Positions 16,407 to 24,808 of a DNA stretch of 55,126 bases are shown here, in pieces (within the stretch, counting starts at the first letter, position 1; each line of letters starts with the position of its first letter). Under the pieces are notes generated by a model. That model ran no database searches. It saw nothing but the letters and a program-made list of their open reading frames with translations, and had not been told where the DNA came from. The position numbers and the translations under genes are program-made. This DNA is from Nonomuraea sp. SBT364 (GTDB lineage: Bacteria; Actinomycetota; Actinomycetes; Streptosporangiales; Streptosporangiaceae). The stretch lies in assembly GCF_001083785.1 (NCBI RefSeq), contig NZ_LAVL01000046.1, positions 1 through 55,126 of the forward strand, read 5' to 3'.

Positions 16407-17308
16407 GAACGTGCCTCTCGCACCAGGGTCGCGGCGCCGTCCACCGCGACGGCGACGTCGTCGTCCGGAGGGTAGAGCAGCGCGCGCCCGACCACGAGCC
16501 CCCGCACGCCGGGCAGGAGCAGCGCGCGCCCCCAGTCGGCGTAGGCGGCCGCCACGTCCGGCGGGTCGCCGCCGAGCAGCAGCGCCGGCAGGGTGGTGGC
16601 GGCCATGACGCGCTCCATCTCCGCCACCGCGGGGATCTTCAGCCAGGTGTAGGCGGAGGTCACGCCGAGCGCCTGGGCGACGCTGATGGCCCGGATGACC
16701 GCGTCGGGCGACAGGTCGTTGCGCACCGTCCCGCTCTCCGAGCGCACCGACCAGAACGGCTCCACCATCGCCAGGAGCTGCCGCCTGGCCAGGTCGGTGA
16801 CCGCCCGGGCGCACGACTCCAGCGTGGCGACGCTGGCGTGGTCCCCCGGGTCGATGCGGCACAGCATCTTGCCGCCGTCGAGCCGCATCTCGCCGATGGA
16901 GGCCGCGTCGAAGCCGGTGAACCGGTCGTCCATCTCGAAGACCGAGCCCTGCAGCCCGCCGCGGTTCATCGAGCCGAAGGCCAGCTTGCCTTCGAGCGCG
17001 CCGAGCAGCAGCAGGTCCTCCAGCACGTCCGGGGAGGCGAGGATGCCGTCGACGCCGGGCCTGGCCAGCGCCACCTGCAGCCGGTCGAGCAGGTCGACCC
17101 GGCTGGCCATGGCCAGCGGCCGGTCGCGCACGGCCAGCGCGCCGCGCGCCGGGTGGTCGGCGGCGATGATCAGCAGGCGTTCGCCCTCGCCGGGCAGCCC
17201 GCGCCGCCGTCGCCGGGCCGCCGCCTGGGCGATCTCCTCCGGCCGGGTGGCGCGGATGTGGGTGAGCTGCTCGTAGCCGACGCTCCGGGGCAGCGTGATG
17301 TCGCTCAA
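16403..17308 (-). CDS. Cgl0159-family (beta/alpha)8 aldolase, probable DKGP aldolase
   Basis: A 301-aa TIM-barrel protein resembling the Cgl0159/class I aldolase group found in actinobacterial inositol clusters. Landmarks are LLIIAADHPARGAL, FGSMNRGGLQGSVFEMDDRFTG, and a C-terminal phosphate-binding-like GVRGLVVGRALLYP. Position between iolC and iolB suggests it performs the IolJ step: 2-deoxy-5-keto-gluconate-6-P to DHAP and malonic semialdehyde. That is inference from context. The start is a TTG at 17308 inside a TTGA overlap with the iolC stop; the conserved ITLPRSVGYEQL follows at once. Confidence 0.82.
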   Translation of the reverse strand: MSDITLPRSVGYEQLTHIRATRPEEIAQAAARRRRRGLPGEGERLLIIAADHPARGALAVRDRPLAMASRVDLLDRLQVALARPGVDGILASPDVLEDLLLLGALEGKLAFGSMNRGGLQGSVFEMDDRFTGFDAASIGEMRLDGGKMLCRIDPGDHASVATLESCARAVTDLARRQLLAMVEPFWSVRSESGTVRNDLSPDAVIRAISVAQALGVTSAYTWLKIPAVAEMERVMAATTLPALLLGGDPPDVAAAYADWGRALLLPGVRGLVVGRALLYPPDDDVAVAVDGAATLVREARS

Positions 17309-18243
17309 GGACGGACTCCCGTCTGCAGCGCGAGCACCTCGTCGGTGGAGGGCATCGCGTCCGCGCAGGACAGGCGGGCGGCGACATGCGCGCCGGCCGC
17401 GTTGGCGAAGCGCACGGTACGTTCGAGCGGCCAGCCGCGCACCAGGCCGAGGCAGAGCGCCCCGCCGAACGCGTCGCCGGCGCCGAGCCCGTTGACCACC
17501 TCGACGGGCACCGGTTCGGCGACCACGTGCTCGTCCTTGGTGCGGGCCAGCACCCCGTCGGGGCCCATCTTCACCACGGCCACCTTCATCCCGGCGTCGA
17601 GCAGCGCCTGCGCCGCCTCCTCCGGGTCGCGGGTGCCGACGGCGATCTCCACCTCGTCGAGGTTGCCGACGGCCACGTCGGCGTGCCCGAGCGCGTGCCG
17701 CACCTCGCGGCGGGCGATCTCGGGCGACTCCCACAGCGTCGGGCGGTAGTCCAGGTCGAACACCGTCCAGCCGGACGTGCGGGCCTCCAGCGCGGCGGCG
17801 TGCGCCGACCGGCTGGGTTCCCGGCTGAGCCCGGTCCCGGTGAACCAGAAGACCGACGCCTCGCGGATCGCCGTCAGGTCCAGCGATTCGGGCGTCAGGC
17901 GCAGGTCAGGTGGATGCTCGCCCCGGTAGAAGTAGATCGGGAAGTGGTCGGGCGGGAAGATCTCGCAGAACGTGACCGGTGTGGGCGGCCCGTCGAAGGT
18001 GCCCACGAAGGCGTCGTCCACACCGAACCCGCGGATCGCCTGCCGTACCCATGCCCCGAAGGGATCCGCGCCCACGGCGGTGACCACCGCGGAGCGCAGC
18101 CCGTGCCGGGCCGCCGCGACCGCGACGTTGGTCGGGCTGCCGCCGAGGAACTTGCCGAAGGTCTCGACGTGGGCCAGGCCCACGCCGGTCTGCAGCGGAT
18201 AGATGTCGACGCCGCAGCGGCCAATCGTGATCAGGTCGAACAA
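17305..18243 (-). CDS. iolC: 5-dehydro-2-deoxygluconokinase
   Basis: IolC is a PfkB-family kinase that phosphorylates 2-deoxy-5-keto-gluconate at C6. The 312-aa sequence has FDLITIGRCGVDIYP at the start, FLGGSPTNVAVAAARHG (PfkB signature 1) and NGLGAGDAFGGAL (signature 2, catalytic Asp). A TTG at 18243 is preferred, with GGAGG 4 nt upstream. An in-frame ATG at 18276 has no ribosome binding site. It is the first gene of the leftward operon, downstream of an upstream TGTCATGACA operator. Confidence 0.93.
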   Translation of the reverse strand: MFDLITIGRCGVDIYPLQTGVGLAHVETFGKFLGGSPTNVAVAAARHGLRSAVVTAVGADPFGAWVRQAIRGFGVDDAFVGTFDGPPTPVTFCEIFPPDHFPIYFYRGEHPPDLRLTPESLDLTAIREASVFWFTGTGLSREPSRSAHAAALEARTSGWTVFDLDYRPTLWESPEIARREVRHALGHADVAVGNLDEVEIAVGTRDPEEAAQALLDAGMKVAVVKMGPDGVLARTKDEHVVAEPVPVEVVNGLGAGDAFGGALCLGLVRGWPLERTVRFANAAGAHVAARLSCADAMPSTDEVLALQTGVRP

Positions 18244-18286
18244 CGCACCTCCAGAGATGGAGCCTTCCGGGCACACTATGGCATAT

Positions 18287-18296
18287 TGTCATGACA
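18287..18296. promoter_or_regulatory. Operator-like palindrome upstream of iolC
   Basis: TGTCATGACA, a perfect 10-bp palindrome, lies 43 bp upstream of the iolC TTG. Read on the minus strand its flanks are AATGTCATGACAATAT, nearly the same as the copy before the divergent binding-protein gene. It is a candidate site for one repressor controlling both operons. Confidence 0.65.
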
Positions 18297-18444
18297 TTCG
18301 GATGTCCGCTATGTTACTCGTTGTGCCCCGGCCGTATCCCCGGTAGCCGGTCCCGCCCGTACATCGCATAGTGTCGGGCTGTCGGTCCGTCTCCCAACGG
18401 GCAAAGGCGCAGCATGTGGGCACGCTCCTGGTTATGGCAAGGTC

Positions 18445-18473
18445 TTTACGTCATATGGATGTCATGACATATT
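18445..18473 (+). promoter_or_regulatory. Promoter with embedded operator for the sugar ABC operon
   Basis: A perfect 12-bp palindrome ATGTCATGACAT (18459-18470) sits between a possible -35 TTTACG (18445-18450) and -10 CATATT (18468-18473), which are 17 bp apart. A repressor bound there would block RNA polymerase. The 220 bp between the two divergent operators contains no gene. Confidence 0.6.
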
Positions 18474-18515
18474 GGCCCTGACTTCCTCCCTTTTAGGACG
18501 TGTCGGAGGGTTTGC

Positions 18516-19901
18516 ATGGTGTTGCGGAAAAGGTCGGTGGTCGCGGTTCTCGCCGCGTCCGCGCTGGGGCTCGCCGGGTGCGGCCAGTCGTCCGGCGGAG
18601 GCGGAGGTGACGCCATCGAACTGACGATCAGCCAGAACGCCATCGCCGGCGGCAAGAACGCGGCCGCCGCCGACCACATCGCCAACTGGGTGATCCCCAA
18701 GTTCGAGGAGGCCCAGAAGGCCAAGGGCAAGGACGTCACGGTCAAGTTCGTCCCCAGCGGTGTCGACGACGAGCAGTACAAGACCAAGCTCTCCCTGGAC
18801 CTGAAGTCAGGCAAGGGCGCGGACGTGATCGACATCGACGGCATCTGGGCGGGCGAGTTCGCCGAGGCCGGTTACATCAAGCCGCTGGGCGAGCTGGTCG
18901 GCCCCGAGGCCGAGAGCTGGGACGGCTGGCAGCAGATCCCGGAGGCCGTGCAGGGCCTGGCCACCTTCGAAGGCAAGAAGTACGCGCTGCCCGTCGGTAC
19001 CGACGGCCGCGTCCTCTACTTCAACAAGACGCTGTTCACCAAGGCCGGGCTGCCCGCGGACTGGCAGCCGAAGAGCTGGCAGGAGATCCTCGACGCGGCC
19101 GCCAAGCTCAAGTCGTCCGGCGTCCCGGTGCCGATCCAGATCAACGCCGGCACCGCCATGGGCGAGGCCACCACGATGCAGGGCGTGCTGCCGCTGCTCG
19201 CGGGCGCGGGCGGTGAGGTGCAGAAGGACGGCAAGTGGACCGGCGCCTCCCAGGCGATGAAGGACACCCTCGGCCTCTACCAGAAGATCTACGGCGGCGG
19301 CCTCGGCGACCCCAAGCTCCAGCAGGAGGCCAAGGGCCGCGACAAGGCGTTCCAGCAGTTCGCCGAGGGGAAGATCGGCATCCTGCTGGAGGGCGACTAC
19401 TTCTGGCGCGGCGTGGTCAACCCCAAGGACGGCGTCGCCAAGATGGACGACCGTGACCAGGTCGTCGGCTACGCCAAGATCCCGGCCATCGAGCCCGGCA
19501 AGGGCATCCGGGGCCAGGACTTCGTCAGCATGTCCGGCGGCGCGCTGCGCACCGTCAACCCCGCAACCAAGCACCCGAAGGAAGCCTTCGAGCTGCTCGC
19601 CTTCACGCTCTCGCCCGAGGCGCTGAAGGAGGAGACCAAGGACGGCAACGTGCGCATCACCCCGCGCACCGACGTCAACAAGGAGATCCTCGCCGGCGAG
19701 CCGCTGCTGACCTACATCTCCGAAGAGGTGCTCCCGCTGACGGCCTACCGGCCGCCGGTCGCGGTCTACCCGCAGGTGTCGGTGGCGCTGCAGGAGGCCA
19801 CCGCCGCGGTGGCCGGCGGCACCCCGGCCGACCAGGCCGCCGCGGACTACCAGAAGAAACTCGAAGGGCTCGTCGGTGGCGCAGGTAACATCGCCGCCTG
19901 A
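18516..19901 (+). CDS. Carbohydrate ABC transporter substrate-binding lipoprotein
   Basis: A 461-aa family 1 extracellular solute-binding protein. The signal peptide has KRSVVAVLAASALGLAGC with lipobox LAGC and lipidated C22, followed by a Gly/Ser linker. The mature part shows typical sugar-binding features such as YKTKLSLDLKSGKGADVIDIDGIW and KKYALPVGTDGRVLYFNK. GGAGGG precedes the ATG. It is the first gene of an eight-gene rightward operon. Neighbours (IolE- and IolG-like enzymes, GH38 mannosidase) suggest a mannose- and inositol-containing ligand. Confidence 0.93.
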   Translation: MVLRKRSVVAVLAASALGLAGCGQSSGGGGGDAIELTISQNAIAGGKNAAAADHIANWVIPKFEEAQKAKGKDVTVKFVPSGVDDEQYKTKLSLDLKSGKGADVIDIDGIWAGEFAEAGYIKPLGELVGPEAESWDGWQQIPEAVQGLATFEGKKYALPVGTDGRVLYFNKTLFTKAGLPADWQPKSWQEILDAAAKLKSSGVPVPIQINAGTAMGEATTMQGVLPLLAGAGGEVQKDGKWTGASQAMKDTLGLYQKIYGGGLGDPKLQQEAKGRDKAFQQFAEGKIGILLEGDYFWRGVVNPKDGVAKMDDRDQVVGYAKIPAIEPGKGIRGQDFVSMSGGALRTVNPATKHPKEAFELLAFTLSPEALKEETKDGNVRITPRTDVNKEILAGEPLLTYISEEVLPLTAYRPPVAVYPQVSVALQEATAAVAGGTPADQAAADYQKKLEGLVGGAGNIAA

Positions 19902-20811
19902 GCCGGCCGAGGTCGTCAGCCCGGCCCCCGCCCGCCGCTACAGCTCCGACGCGGCGGGCCTGGGCCGGCTGCGCGCGGGCGCCTTCGTGGCGCCCGCGCT
20001 GGCGCTGATCGCGGTCTTCCTGGTCTTCCCCGCGCTCTGGGTGATCTACTTGGGGCTGACGAACTACCGGCTGACCGGGGTCGCCGCGGCCGAGCCGCAG
20101 TTCGTCGGGCTGGACAACTTCGTCAAGGCCCTCACCGATCCGGAGTTCTGGGACTCCACCTGGCTGACCTTCCAGTTCGTGCTGGGCTCGGCCGTCATCG
20201 GGCAGGTCGTGCTCGGCTTCACCCTGGCCTGGATGCTGAAGGACCGGCGCGGCACGCTCAAGAGCGTGGTCGAGGGCCTGGTCATCCTGGCCTGGATCCT
20301 GCCGAGCGCCGTGGTGTCGTTCCTGTGGGTGGCGCTGCTCGACCGTGACGCCGGCACGCTCAACGCGCTGCTCGGCATCCCCGGCTTCGCCTGGCTGCTC
20401 GACTACCCGATGCTGTCGATCATCATCTTCAACACCTGGCGCGGCACCGCGTTCTCGATGATGCTGTACGGCGCGGCGCTCGGGAACGTGCCACCGTCGC
20501 ACCTGGAGAGCGCCCGGCTGGCCGGGGCGTCCGGCTGGCAGCAGTTGCGCGACGTGGTGTTCCCGCACATCCGCGGGCACATCCTGACCAACCTGCTGCT
20601 GATCAGCCTGTGGACGTTCAACGACTTCAGCCCCTTCCTGCTCACGGCGGGCGGCCCCGACGGCAAGTCCGAGGTGCTGGCCGTGCACGTGTACAAGGTC
20701 GCGCTGCAGAACGGCGACCTGGGCTACGGCGCGGCGATCTCCACGGTGATCCTGCTCATCAACCTGGTCGTGGCGGTGTTCTACCTGCGGCTGCTCAGGA
20801 GCAAGAAATGA
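19876..20811 (+). CDS. Carbohydrate ABC transporter permease (MalF-type)
   Basis: A 311-aa inner-membrane permease. It has a polar N-terminus, six or seven helices, and an EAA-like loop (HLESARLAGASGWQQLRDVVFPHI) that docks on the ATPase. The GTG start overlaps the end of the binding-protein gene by 26 nt. It pairs with the next permease as the MalF-type subunit. Confidence 0.93.
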   Translation: MAQVTSPPEPAEVVSPAPARRYSSDAAGLGRLRAGAFVAPALALIAVFLVFPALWVIYLGLTNYRLTGVAAAEPQFVGLDNFVKALTDPEFWDSTWLTFQFVLGSAVIGQVVLGFTLAWMLKDRRGTLKSVVEGLVILAWILPSAVVSFLWVALLDRDAGTLNALLGIPGFAWLLDYPMLSIIIFNTWRGTAFSMMLYGAALGNVPPSHLESARLAGASGWQQLRDVVFPHIRGHILTNLLLISLWTFNDFSPFLLTAGGPDGKSEVLAVHVYKVALQNGDLGYGAAISTVILLINLVVAVFYLRLLRSKK

Positions 20812-21626
20812 CCCGCACGTGGGCCGGCCGGATCGGCTTCTACACGCTGATCGCGGTGCTTCTGGCCTTCTTCACGATCCCGCTGCTGTGGCTGGCGGCG
20901 GCGCCGTTCACCTCGGACCCGTCGTACGAGGTCCGGATGCCGGACTTCACGTTCGAGAACTTCCAGACGATCATCGAGCATCCGTACGCGCTCTGGTCGC
21001 TGGTGAACTCGCTGATCCTGGCGATCGGCACCGCGCTGCTCGTGGTGGTGCTGTCCGCGCTGGCCGCCTACGCGCTCAGCCGGGTCCGGATCCCGGGGCG
21101 TGACGCGCTGCTCTACGCGCTGCTGCTGCTCTCCTCGATCATCACCGGGACGGCCGCGATGGTGCCGCTGTTCCAGCTCGCCATCGAGCTCAACCTGATC
21201 GACTCGCACACCGGGCTGATCCTCATCATGACGGGCGGCCTGCTGCCCGCCGCGATCTTCATGATCAAGGACTTCATGGACGCCACGCCGAAGTCCTACG
21301 AGGAGTCCGCGCGGGTGTTCGGCGCCTCGCCGCTGCAGATCGTCCGCCACGTGGTCACCCCCGTCGTGCGGCCCGGGCTGGCGACGATCGCGGTGTGGAC
21401 CATCGCCAACGTGTGGGGCAACTTCCTGATGCCGTTCCTGCTGCTCAGCGACGTGGAGAAGCAGCCCGCCGCGGTGATCATGTACACCCTCTACACCGAG
21501 GGCGGCCAGGCCAACCTCAAGGTGCTGTCCACCTTCGGCCTGCTCTACTCGGTGCCGGTGGTGCTCATGTACCTGTTCGTCAGCAAGAAGTACGGCTTCC
21601 GCTTCCACGGAGGGATCAAGCGCTAA
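20808..21626 (+). CDS. Carbohydrate ABC transporter permease (MalG-type)
   Basis: A 272-aa permease with six predicted helices and an EAA loop (SYEESARVFGASPLQIVRHVV). The C-terminus FVSKKYGFRFHGGIKR resembles the usual GxxKG-type end of MalG subunits. ATGA overlap with the preceding permease shows translational coupling. Confidence 0.93.
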   Translation: MTRTWAGRIGFYTLIAVLLAFFTIPLLWLAAAPFTSDPSYEVRMPDFTFENFQTIIEHPYALWSLVNSLILAIGTALLVVVLSALAAYALSRVRIPGRDALLYALLLLSSIITGTAAMVPLFQLAIELNLIDSHTGLILIMTGGLLPAAIFMIKDFMDATPKSYEESARVFGASPLQIVRHVVTPVVRPGLATIAVWTIANVWGNFLMPFLLLSDVEKQPAAVIMYTLYTEGGQANLKVLSTFGLLYSVPVVLMYLFVSKKYGFRFHGGIKR

Positions 21627-22697
21627 ATGGCCGCTATCGAACTTCGGGGCCTGACCAAGGTCTATCCCGGTGGGGTGAAGGCGCTCGACTCGCTCGACCT
21701 GACCGTCCCCGACGGCGAGTTCTTCGCCCTGCTGGGCCCCTCGGGCTGCGGGAAGACCACGCTGCTGCGCACGATCGCCGGGCTGGAGACCGCCACCGGC
21801 GGCGCGGTGGTGATCGGCGGGCGGGACGTGACCGGCGTGCAGCCGGGCGGCCGCGACATCGCCATGGTGTTCCAGGACTACGCCCTGTTCCCGCACATGG
21901 ACGTCAGCGACAACATCGCCTACCCGCTGCGCATCAAGAAGGTCGCCAAGGCCGCGCGGCACGCCAAGGCCGCCGAGGTCGGCGCCCGGCTGGGCCTGGA
22001 GCAGCTGATGGACCGGCGGCCCGGCCAGCTGTCCGGCGGCCAGCAGCAGCGCGTCGCGCTGGCCCGCGTCATGGCCACCCAGGCGCAGGCGTTCCTGTTC
22101 GACGAGCCGCTGTCCAACCTGGACGCCCGGCTGCGGCTGGAGGCGCGCACGTTCCTGAAGAAGCTGCAGCGCGAGCTCGGCGTCACCACCGTCTTCGTCA
22201 CCCACGACCAGGCCGAGGCCCTGGCCATGGCCGACCGGATGGCGGTCATGGAGGCCGGGCACATCCGCCAGATCGGCACCCCCGCCGAGGTGTTCCAGCG
22301 CCCCGCCAACACGTTCGTGGCCGGCTTCATCGGCTCCACCCCGATGAACCTGCTGGACGCCGTCGTCAGGGGTGACACGCTGGAGGTGGCCGGGTGCAAG
22401 GTGCCCGTCCCCGCCTCCGCGCGAGGACTCCTGACCGACGGGGAGAAGCTGGTGTACGGCGTGCGTCCCGAATACATGACCTACTCGGCGCAGCCGGCGG
22501 ACGGCTCGCTGGCCGGCGACGTCGTCATCCTGGAGAACCTGGGCGCCTCCCACCTGGTCACCCTCGACGTGGACGACGTGCTGGTGCAGGCCGTCGTCCC
22601 CGAGGGGCACGAGCCCGCGCTGGGCGAGCGGGGTCACGCGGTGCCCCGCGCCGACCGGGCGCTGGTCTACCGCGACGGTGAGCTGGTGTCGGCATGA
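21627..22697 (+). CDS. Carbohydrate ABC transporter ATPase (MsmK/UgpC-like)
   Basis: A 356-aa ATPase beginning directly after the permease stop. It has Walker A GPSGCGKTT (37-45), VFQDYALFPHM Q-loop, signature LSGGQQQRVALARV, Walker B AFLFDEPLSNLDARLR and H-loop VFVTHDQAEAL. A C-terminal TOBE-like regulatory domain follows (about 235-356). Such ATPases can serve several sugar importers, but its place in the operon argues for a dedicated role. Confidence 0.93.
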   Translation: MAAIELRGLTKVYPGGVKALDSLDLTVPDGEFFALLGPSGCGKTTLLRTIAGLETATGGAVVIGGRDVTGVQPGGRDIAMVFQDYALFPHMDVSDNIAYPLRIKKVAKAARHAKAAEVGARLGLEQLMDRRPGQLSGGQQQRVALARVMATQAQAFLFDEPLSNLDARLRLEARTFLKKLQRELGVTTVFVTHDQAEALAMADRMAVMEAGHIRQIGTPAEVFQRPANTFVAGFIGSTPMNLLDAVVRGDTLEVAGCKVPVPASARGLLTDGEKLVYGVRPEYMTYSAQPADGSLAGDVVILENLGASHLVTLDVDDVLVQAVVPEGHEPALGERGHAVPRADRALVYRDGELVSA

Positions 22698-23875
22698 CCG
22701 TGATCCGCGGCCACTGGAGCCTGGACGACCGGCTGGAGCGCATTCTGCGCGAGGTGCCCTTCGAGGTGCCCGCCGACGCCGCCGCCGTGACCGTCCGCCT
22801 GACGTACGACCGGTCCCAGGGGGTGCTCGACCTCGGCTGCGGTGCCCCCGGCGGGTTCCGCGGCTGGTCGGGCGGCGCCCGCGACACGTACACGATCACT
22901 GCCGACTGGGCCACCCCCGGCTACCTGCCGGGTGAGCCCGAGCCGGGCGAGTGGCAGGTGTGGCTGCGCCTGCACCGGATCCCGCCGCAGGGGCTCGACT
23001 TCACGCTGGAGATCGACACCGCGCCCGCGCCCCGGCCCGCGAGCGAGGAGCCGCCGCACGGGGAGCGGCCGCCGCGCCGGGACATCCCCGACGTCGGCGG
23101 GCTGCGCTGGTACGCCGGCGACTTCCACGCGCACACGCTGCACAGCGACGGGTCGCTCACCGTCGCCGGACTGGCCGAACTGGCCCGGGGACGCGGCCTG
23201 GACTTCCTCGCCGTCACCGACCACAACACCGTCAGCCACCACCCCGAGCTGGCCGTGGCCGGCCGGGGCATCGCGCTGCTGCCCGGCCAGGAGGTCACCA
23301 CCGACCGCGGGCACGCCAACGTGTTCGGCGACGTCGGCTGGGTGGACTTCCGGCAGCCGGCCGACTCCTGGGTCCAGCACGCGGAGCGGGCCGGCGGGCT
23401 GATCTCCATCAACCACCCGCTCGGCGGCGACTGCGCCTGGCTGCAGCCGCTCACCGAGCGGCCCAGGATCGCCGAGGTGTGGCACTCCGGCTGGTGGGAC
23501 CGGCGCTGGGGCGCCCCGCTGGCCTGGGCCGACGCCTGGCGGCCCGACCTGGTGGCGATCGGCGCCAGCGACTTCCACCGGCACGGCTCCGACGGGCTGC
23601 CCGGCTCGCCCACCACGTGGGTGCTGGCCGAGGACGCCGCCGCCGCGTTCGACGCCCTGGCGGCGGGCCGCACGGCGATCTCCGCCGGGCCCGACGCGCC
23701 GCTGCTCCTGCGGCTGGGCGACGAACTGCTCGCCCTCGACGCCGACGGGCTCATCCTGGTGCGCCCCGGCGGCGCCCGCCAGGTGATCCGCGGCGACCGT
23801 GTGCTGCTGCCCGCCGCCGAAGGGCGGCACCGACTGGAAACCTACGAGAACGAGGTGATGGCTCTATGCGCCTGA
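22694..23875 (+). CDS. PHP-domain metallohydrolase (CehA/McbA-like)
   Basis: A 393-aa protein with an N-terminal beta-rich domain (about 1-130) and a PHP hydrolase domain. Metal ligands are visible in GDFHAHTLHSDG (near 141-152), VTDHNTVSHH, PGQEVTT, ISINHPLG and ASDFHRHG. This family includes trinuclear-metal phosphoesterases acting on phosphodiesters. ATGA overlap with the ATPase gene places it inside the uptake operon. An attractive role is removing a phosphate-linked group from the imported inositol glycoside; this is inference. Confidence 0.82.
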   Translation: MTVIRGHWSLDDRLERILREVPFEVPADAAAVTVRLTYDRSQGVLDLGCGAPGGFRGWSGGARDTYTITADWATPGYLPGEPEPGEWQVWLRLHRIPPQGLDFTLEIDTAPAPRPASEEPPHGERPPRRDIPDVGGLRWYAGDFHAHTLHSDGSLTVAGLAELARGRGLDFLAVTDHNTVSHHPELAVAGRGIALLPGQEVTTDRGHANVFGDVGWVDFRQPADSWVQHAERAGGLISINHPLGGDCAWLQPLTERPRIAEVWHSGWWDRRWGAPLAWADAWRPDLVAIGASDFHRHGSDGLPGSPTTWVLAEDAAAAFDALAAGRTAISAGPDAPLLLRLGDELLALDADGLILVRPGGARQVIRGDRVLLPAAEGRHRLETYENEVMALCA

Positions 23876-24759
23876 CCAGTGTCGCCAACGCCCCGGTGAG
23901 CTTCGGCGTGTTCGAGCTGAGCGACGCGCCGCCGCCCCTGACCGCGGCCCGGATGGTCGGCGCGATCTCCGACGCCGGCTACGAGGGCATCGACCTCGGC
24001 CCCATCGGCTACCTCGGCACCAAGGACGACCTGGCCGAGCGGCTCGGCGGCCTGCTGCTCGCGGGCGGCTGGGCCGATCTGCGTTACAGCGACGCAGCCG
24101 AGTTCGAGCAGGGGCTGGCCGCGCTCGACGCGACGCTCGACGTGTTCGACGCGGCCCCGGCCGCGCCCGCGCACCTCGCGCCCCGGCCGACGCTCGGCTG
24201 CTCCGGCTCGCCCGCCCGATTCGCCAGGCCCGGCGGGAACGCTCCCGGGCTGGAGGCGTCCGAGTGGGCCGGCTACGCCTCCCGCGTCCAGGAGGCGGCC
24301 GGGCGCTGCCGCGACCGCGGCTACGAGCCCGCCTTCCACCACCACCTCGGCACGTACGTCGAGACGCCCGAGGACGTCGAGCGGCTGCTGGAGCTGACCG
24401 ACGTGCAGCTCTGCCTCGACACCGGCCACCTGCTGCTCGCGGGCGGCGACCCGGTGACCGCGCTGCGCGACTGGTCGGGCCGCGTGGGCCACGTGCACAT
24501 CAAGGACGGCGACCGCGCCATCCTCGCCCAGGCCCTGGCCGACGGCGTGGACCTGCGCGAGCTGATGGGCCGCGGCGGCTTCGCGCCGCTCGGCGAGGGC
24601 GAGCTCGACCTGCCCGGCGTGGTCCGCACACTGGACGAGATCGGCTATCAGGGCTGGGTCATCATCGAGCAGGACACATTGCCAGGACGCAGGTCAGTTG
24701 AGCGGAACATCGCCGATCAAGCTGCCAATCGCGAGAAGCTACGGGAACTCGGACTTTGA
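23866..24759 (+). CDS. IolE-like inosose dehydratase (xylose isomerase-like TIM barrel)
   Basis: A 297-aa protein. The opening NAPVSFGVFE parallels the IolE start, and the centre matches IolE strongly: FHHHLGTYVETPEDVERLLE, then CLDTGHLLLAGGDP, then VGHVHIKD. The C-terminal GYQGWVIIEQD supplies the last metal ligand. IolE dehydrates scyllo-inosose to the trihydroxycyclohexane-dione that IolD cleaves. With iolC, iolB and iolD in the divergent operon, this gene fills the missing step. It overlaps the PHP gene by 10 nt. A related sugar-acid epimerase cannot be excluded. Confidence 0.8.
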   Translation: MRLTSVANAPVSFGVFELSDAPPPLTAARMVGAISDAGYEGIDLGPIGYLGTKDDLAERLGGLLLAGGWADLRYSDAAEFEQGLAALDATLDVFDAAPAAPAHLAPRPTLGCSGSPARFARPGGNAPGLEASEWAGYASRVQEAAGRCRDRGYEPAFHHHLGTYVETPEDVERLLELTDVQLCLDTGHLLLAGGDPVTALRDWSGRVGHVHIKDGDRAILAQALADGVDLRELMGRGGFAPLGEGELDLPGVVRTLDEIGYQGWVIIEQDTLPGRRSVERNIADQAANREKLRELGL

Positions 24760-24808
24760 GGCCACGCCGGAGGGGCTGGCTGGTTGAGACCATGCTGGAG
24801 GAGCGGGT

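Noticed and set aside
15567..17734. Apparent fusions of iolB or the aldolase with long N-terminal extensions
   Set aside because: The frames stay open upstream only because of GC bias. Homology and 4-nt overlaps fix the starts at 16406 and 17308.
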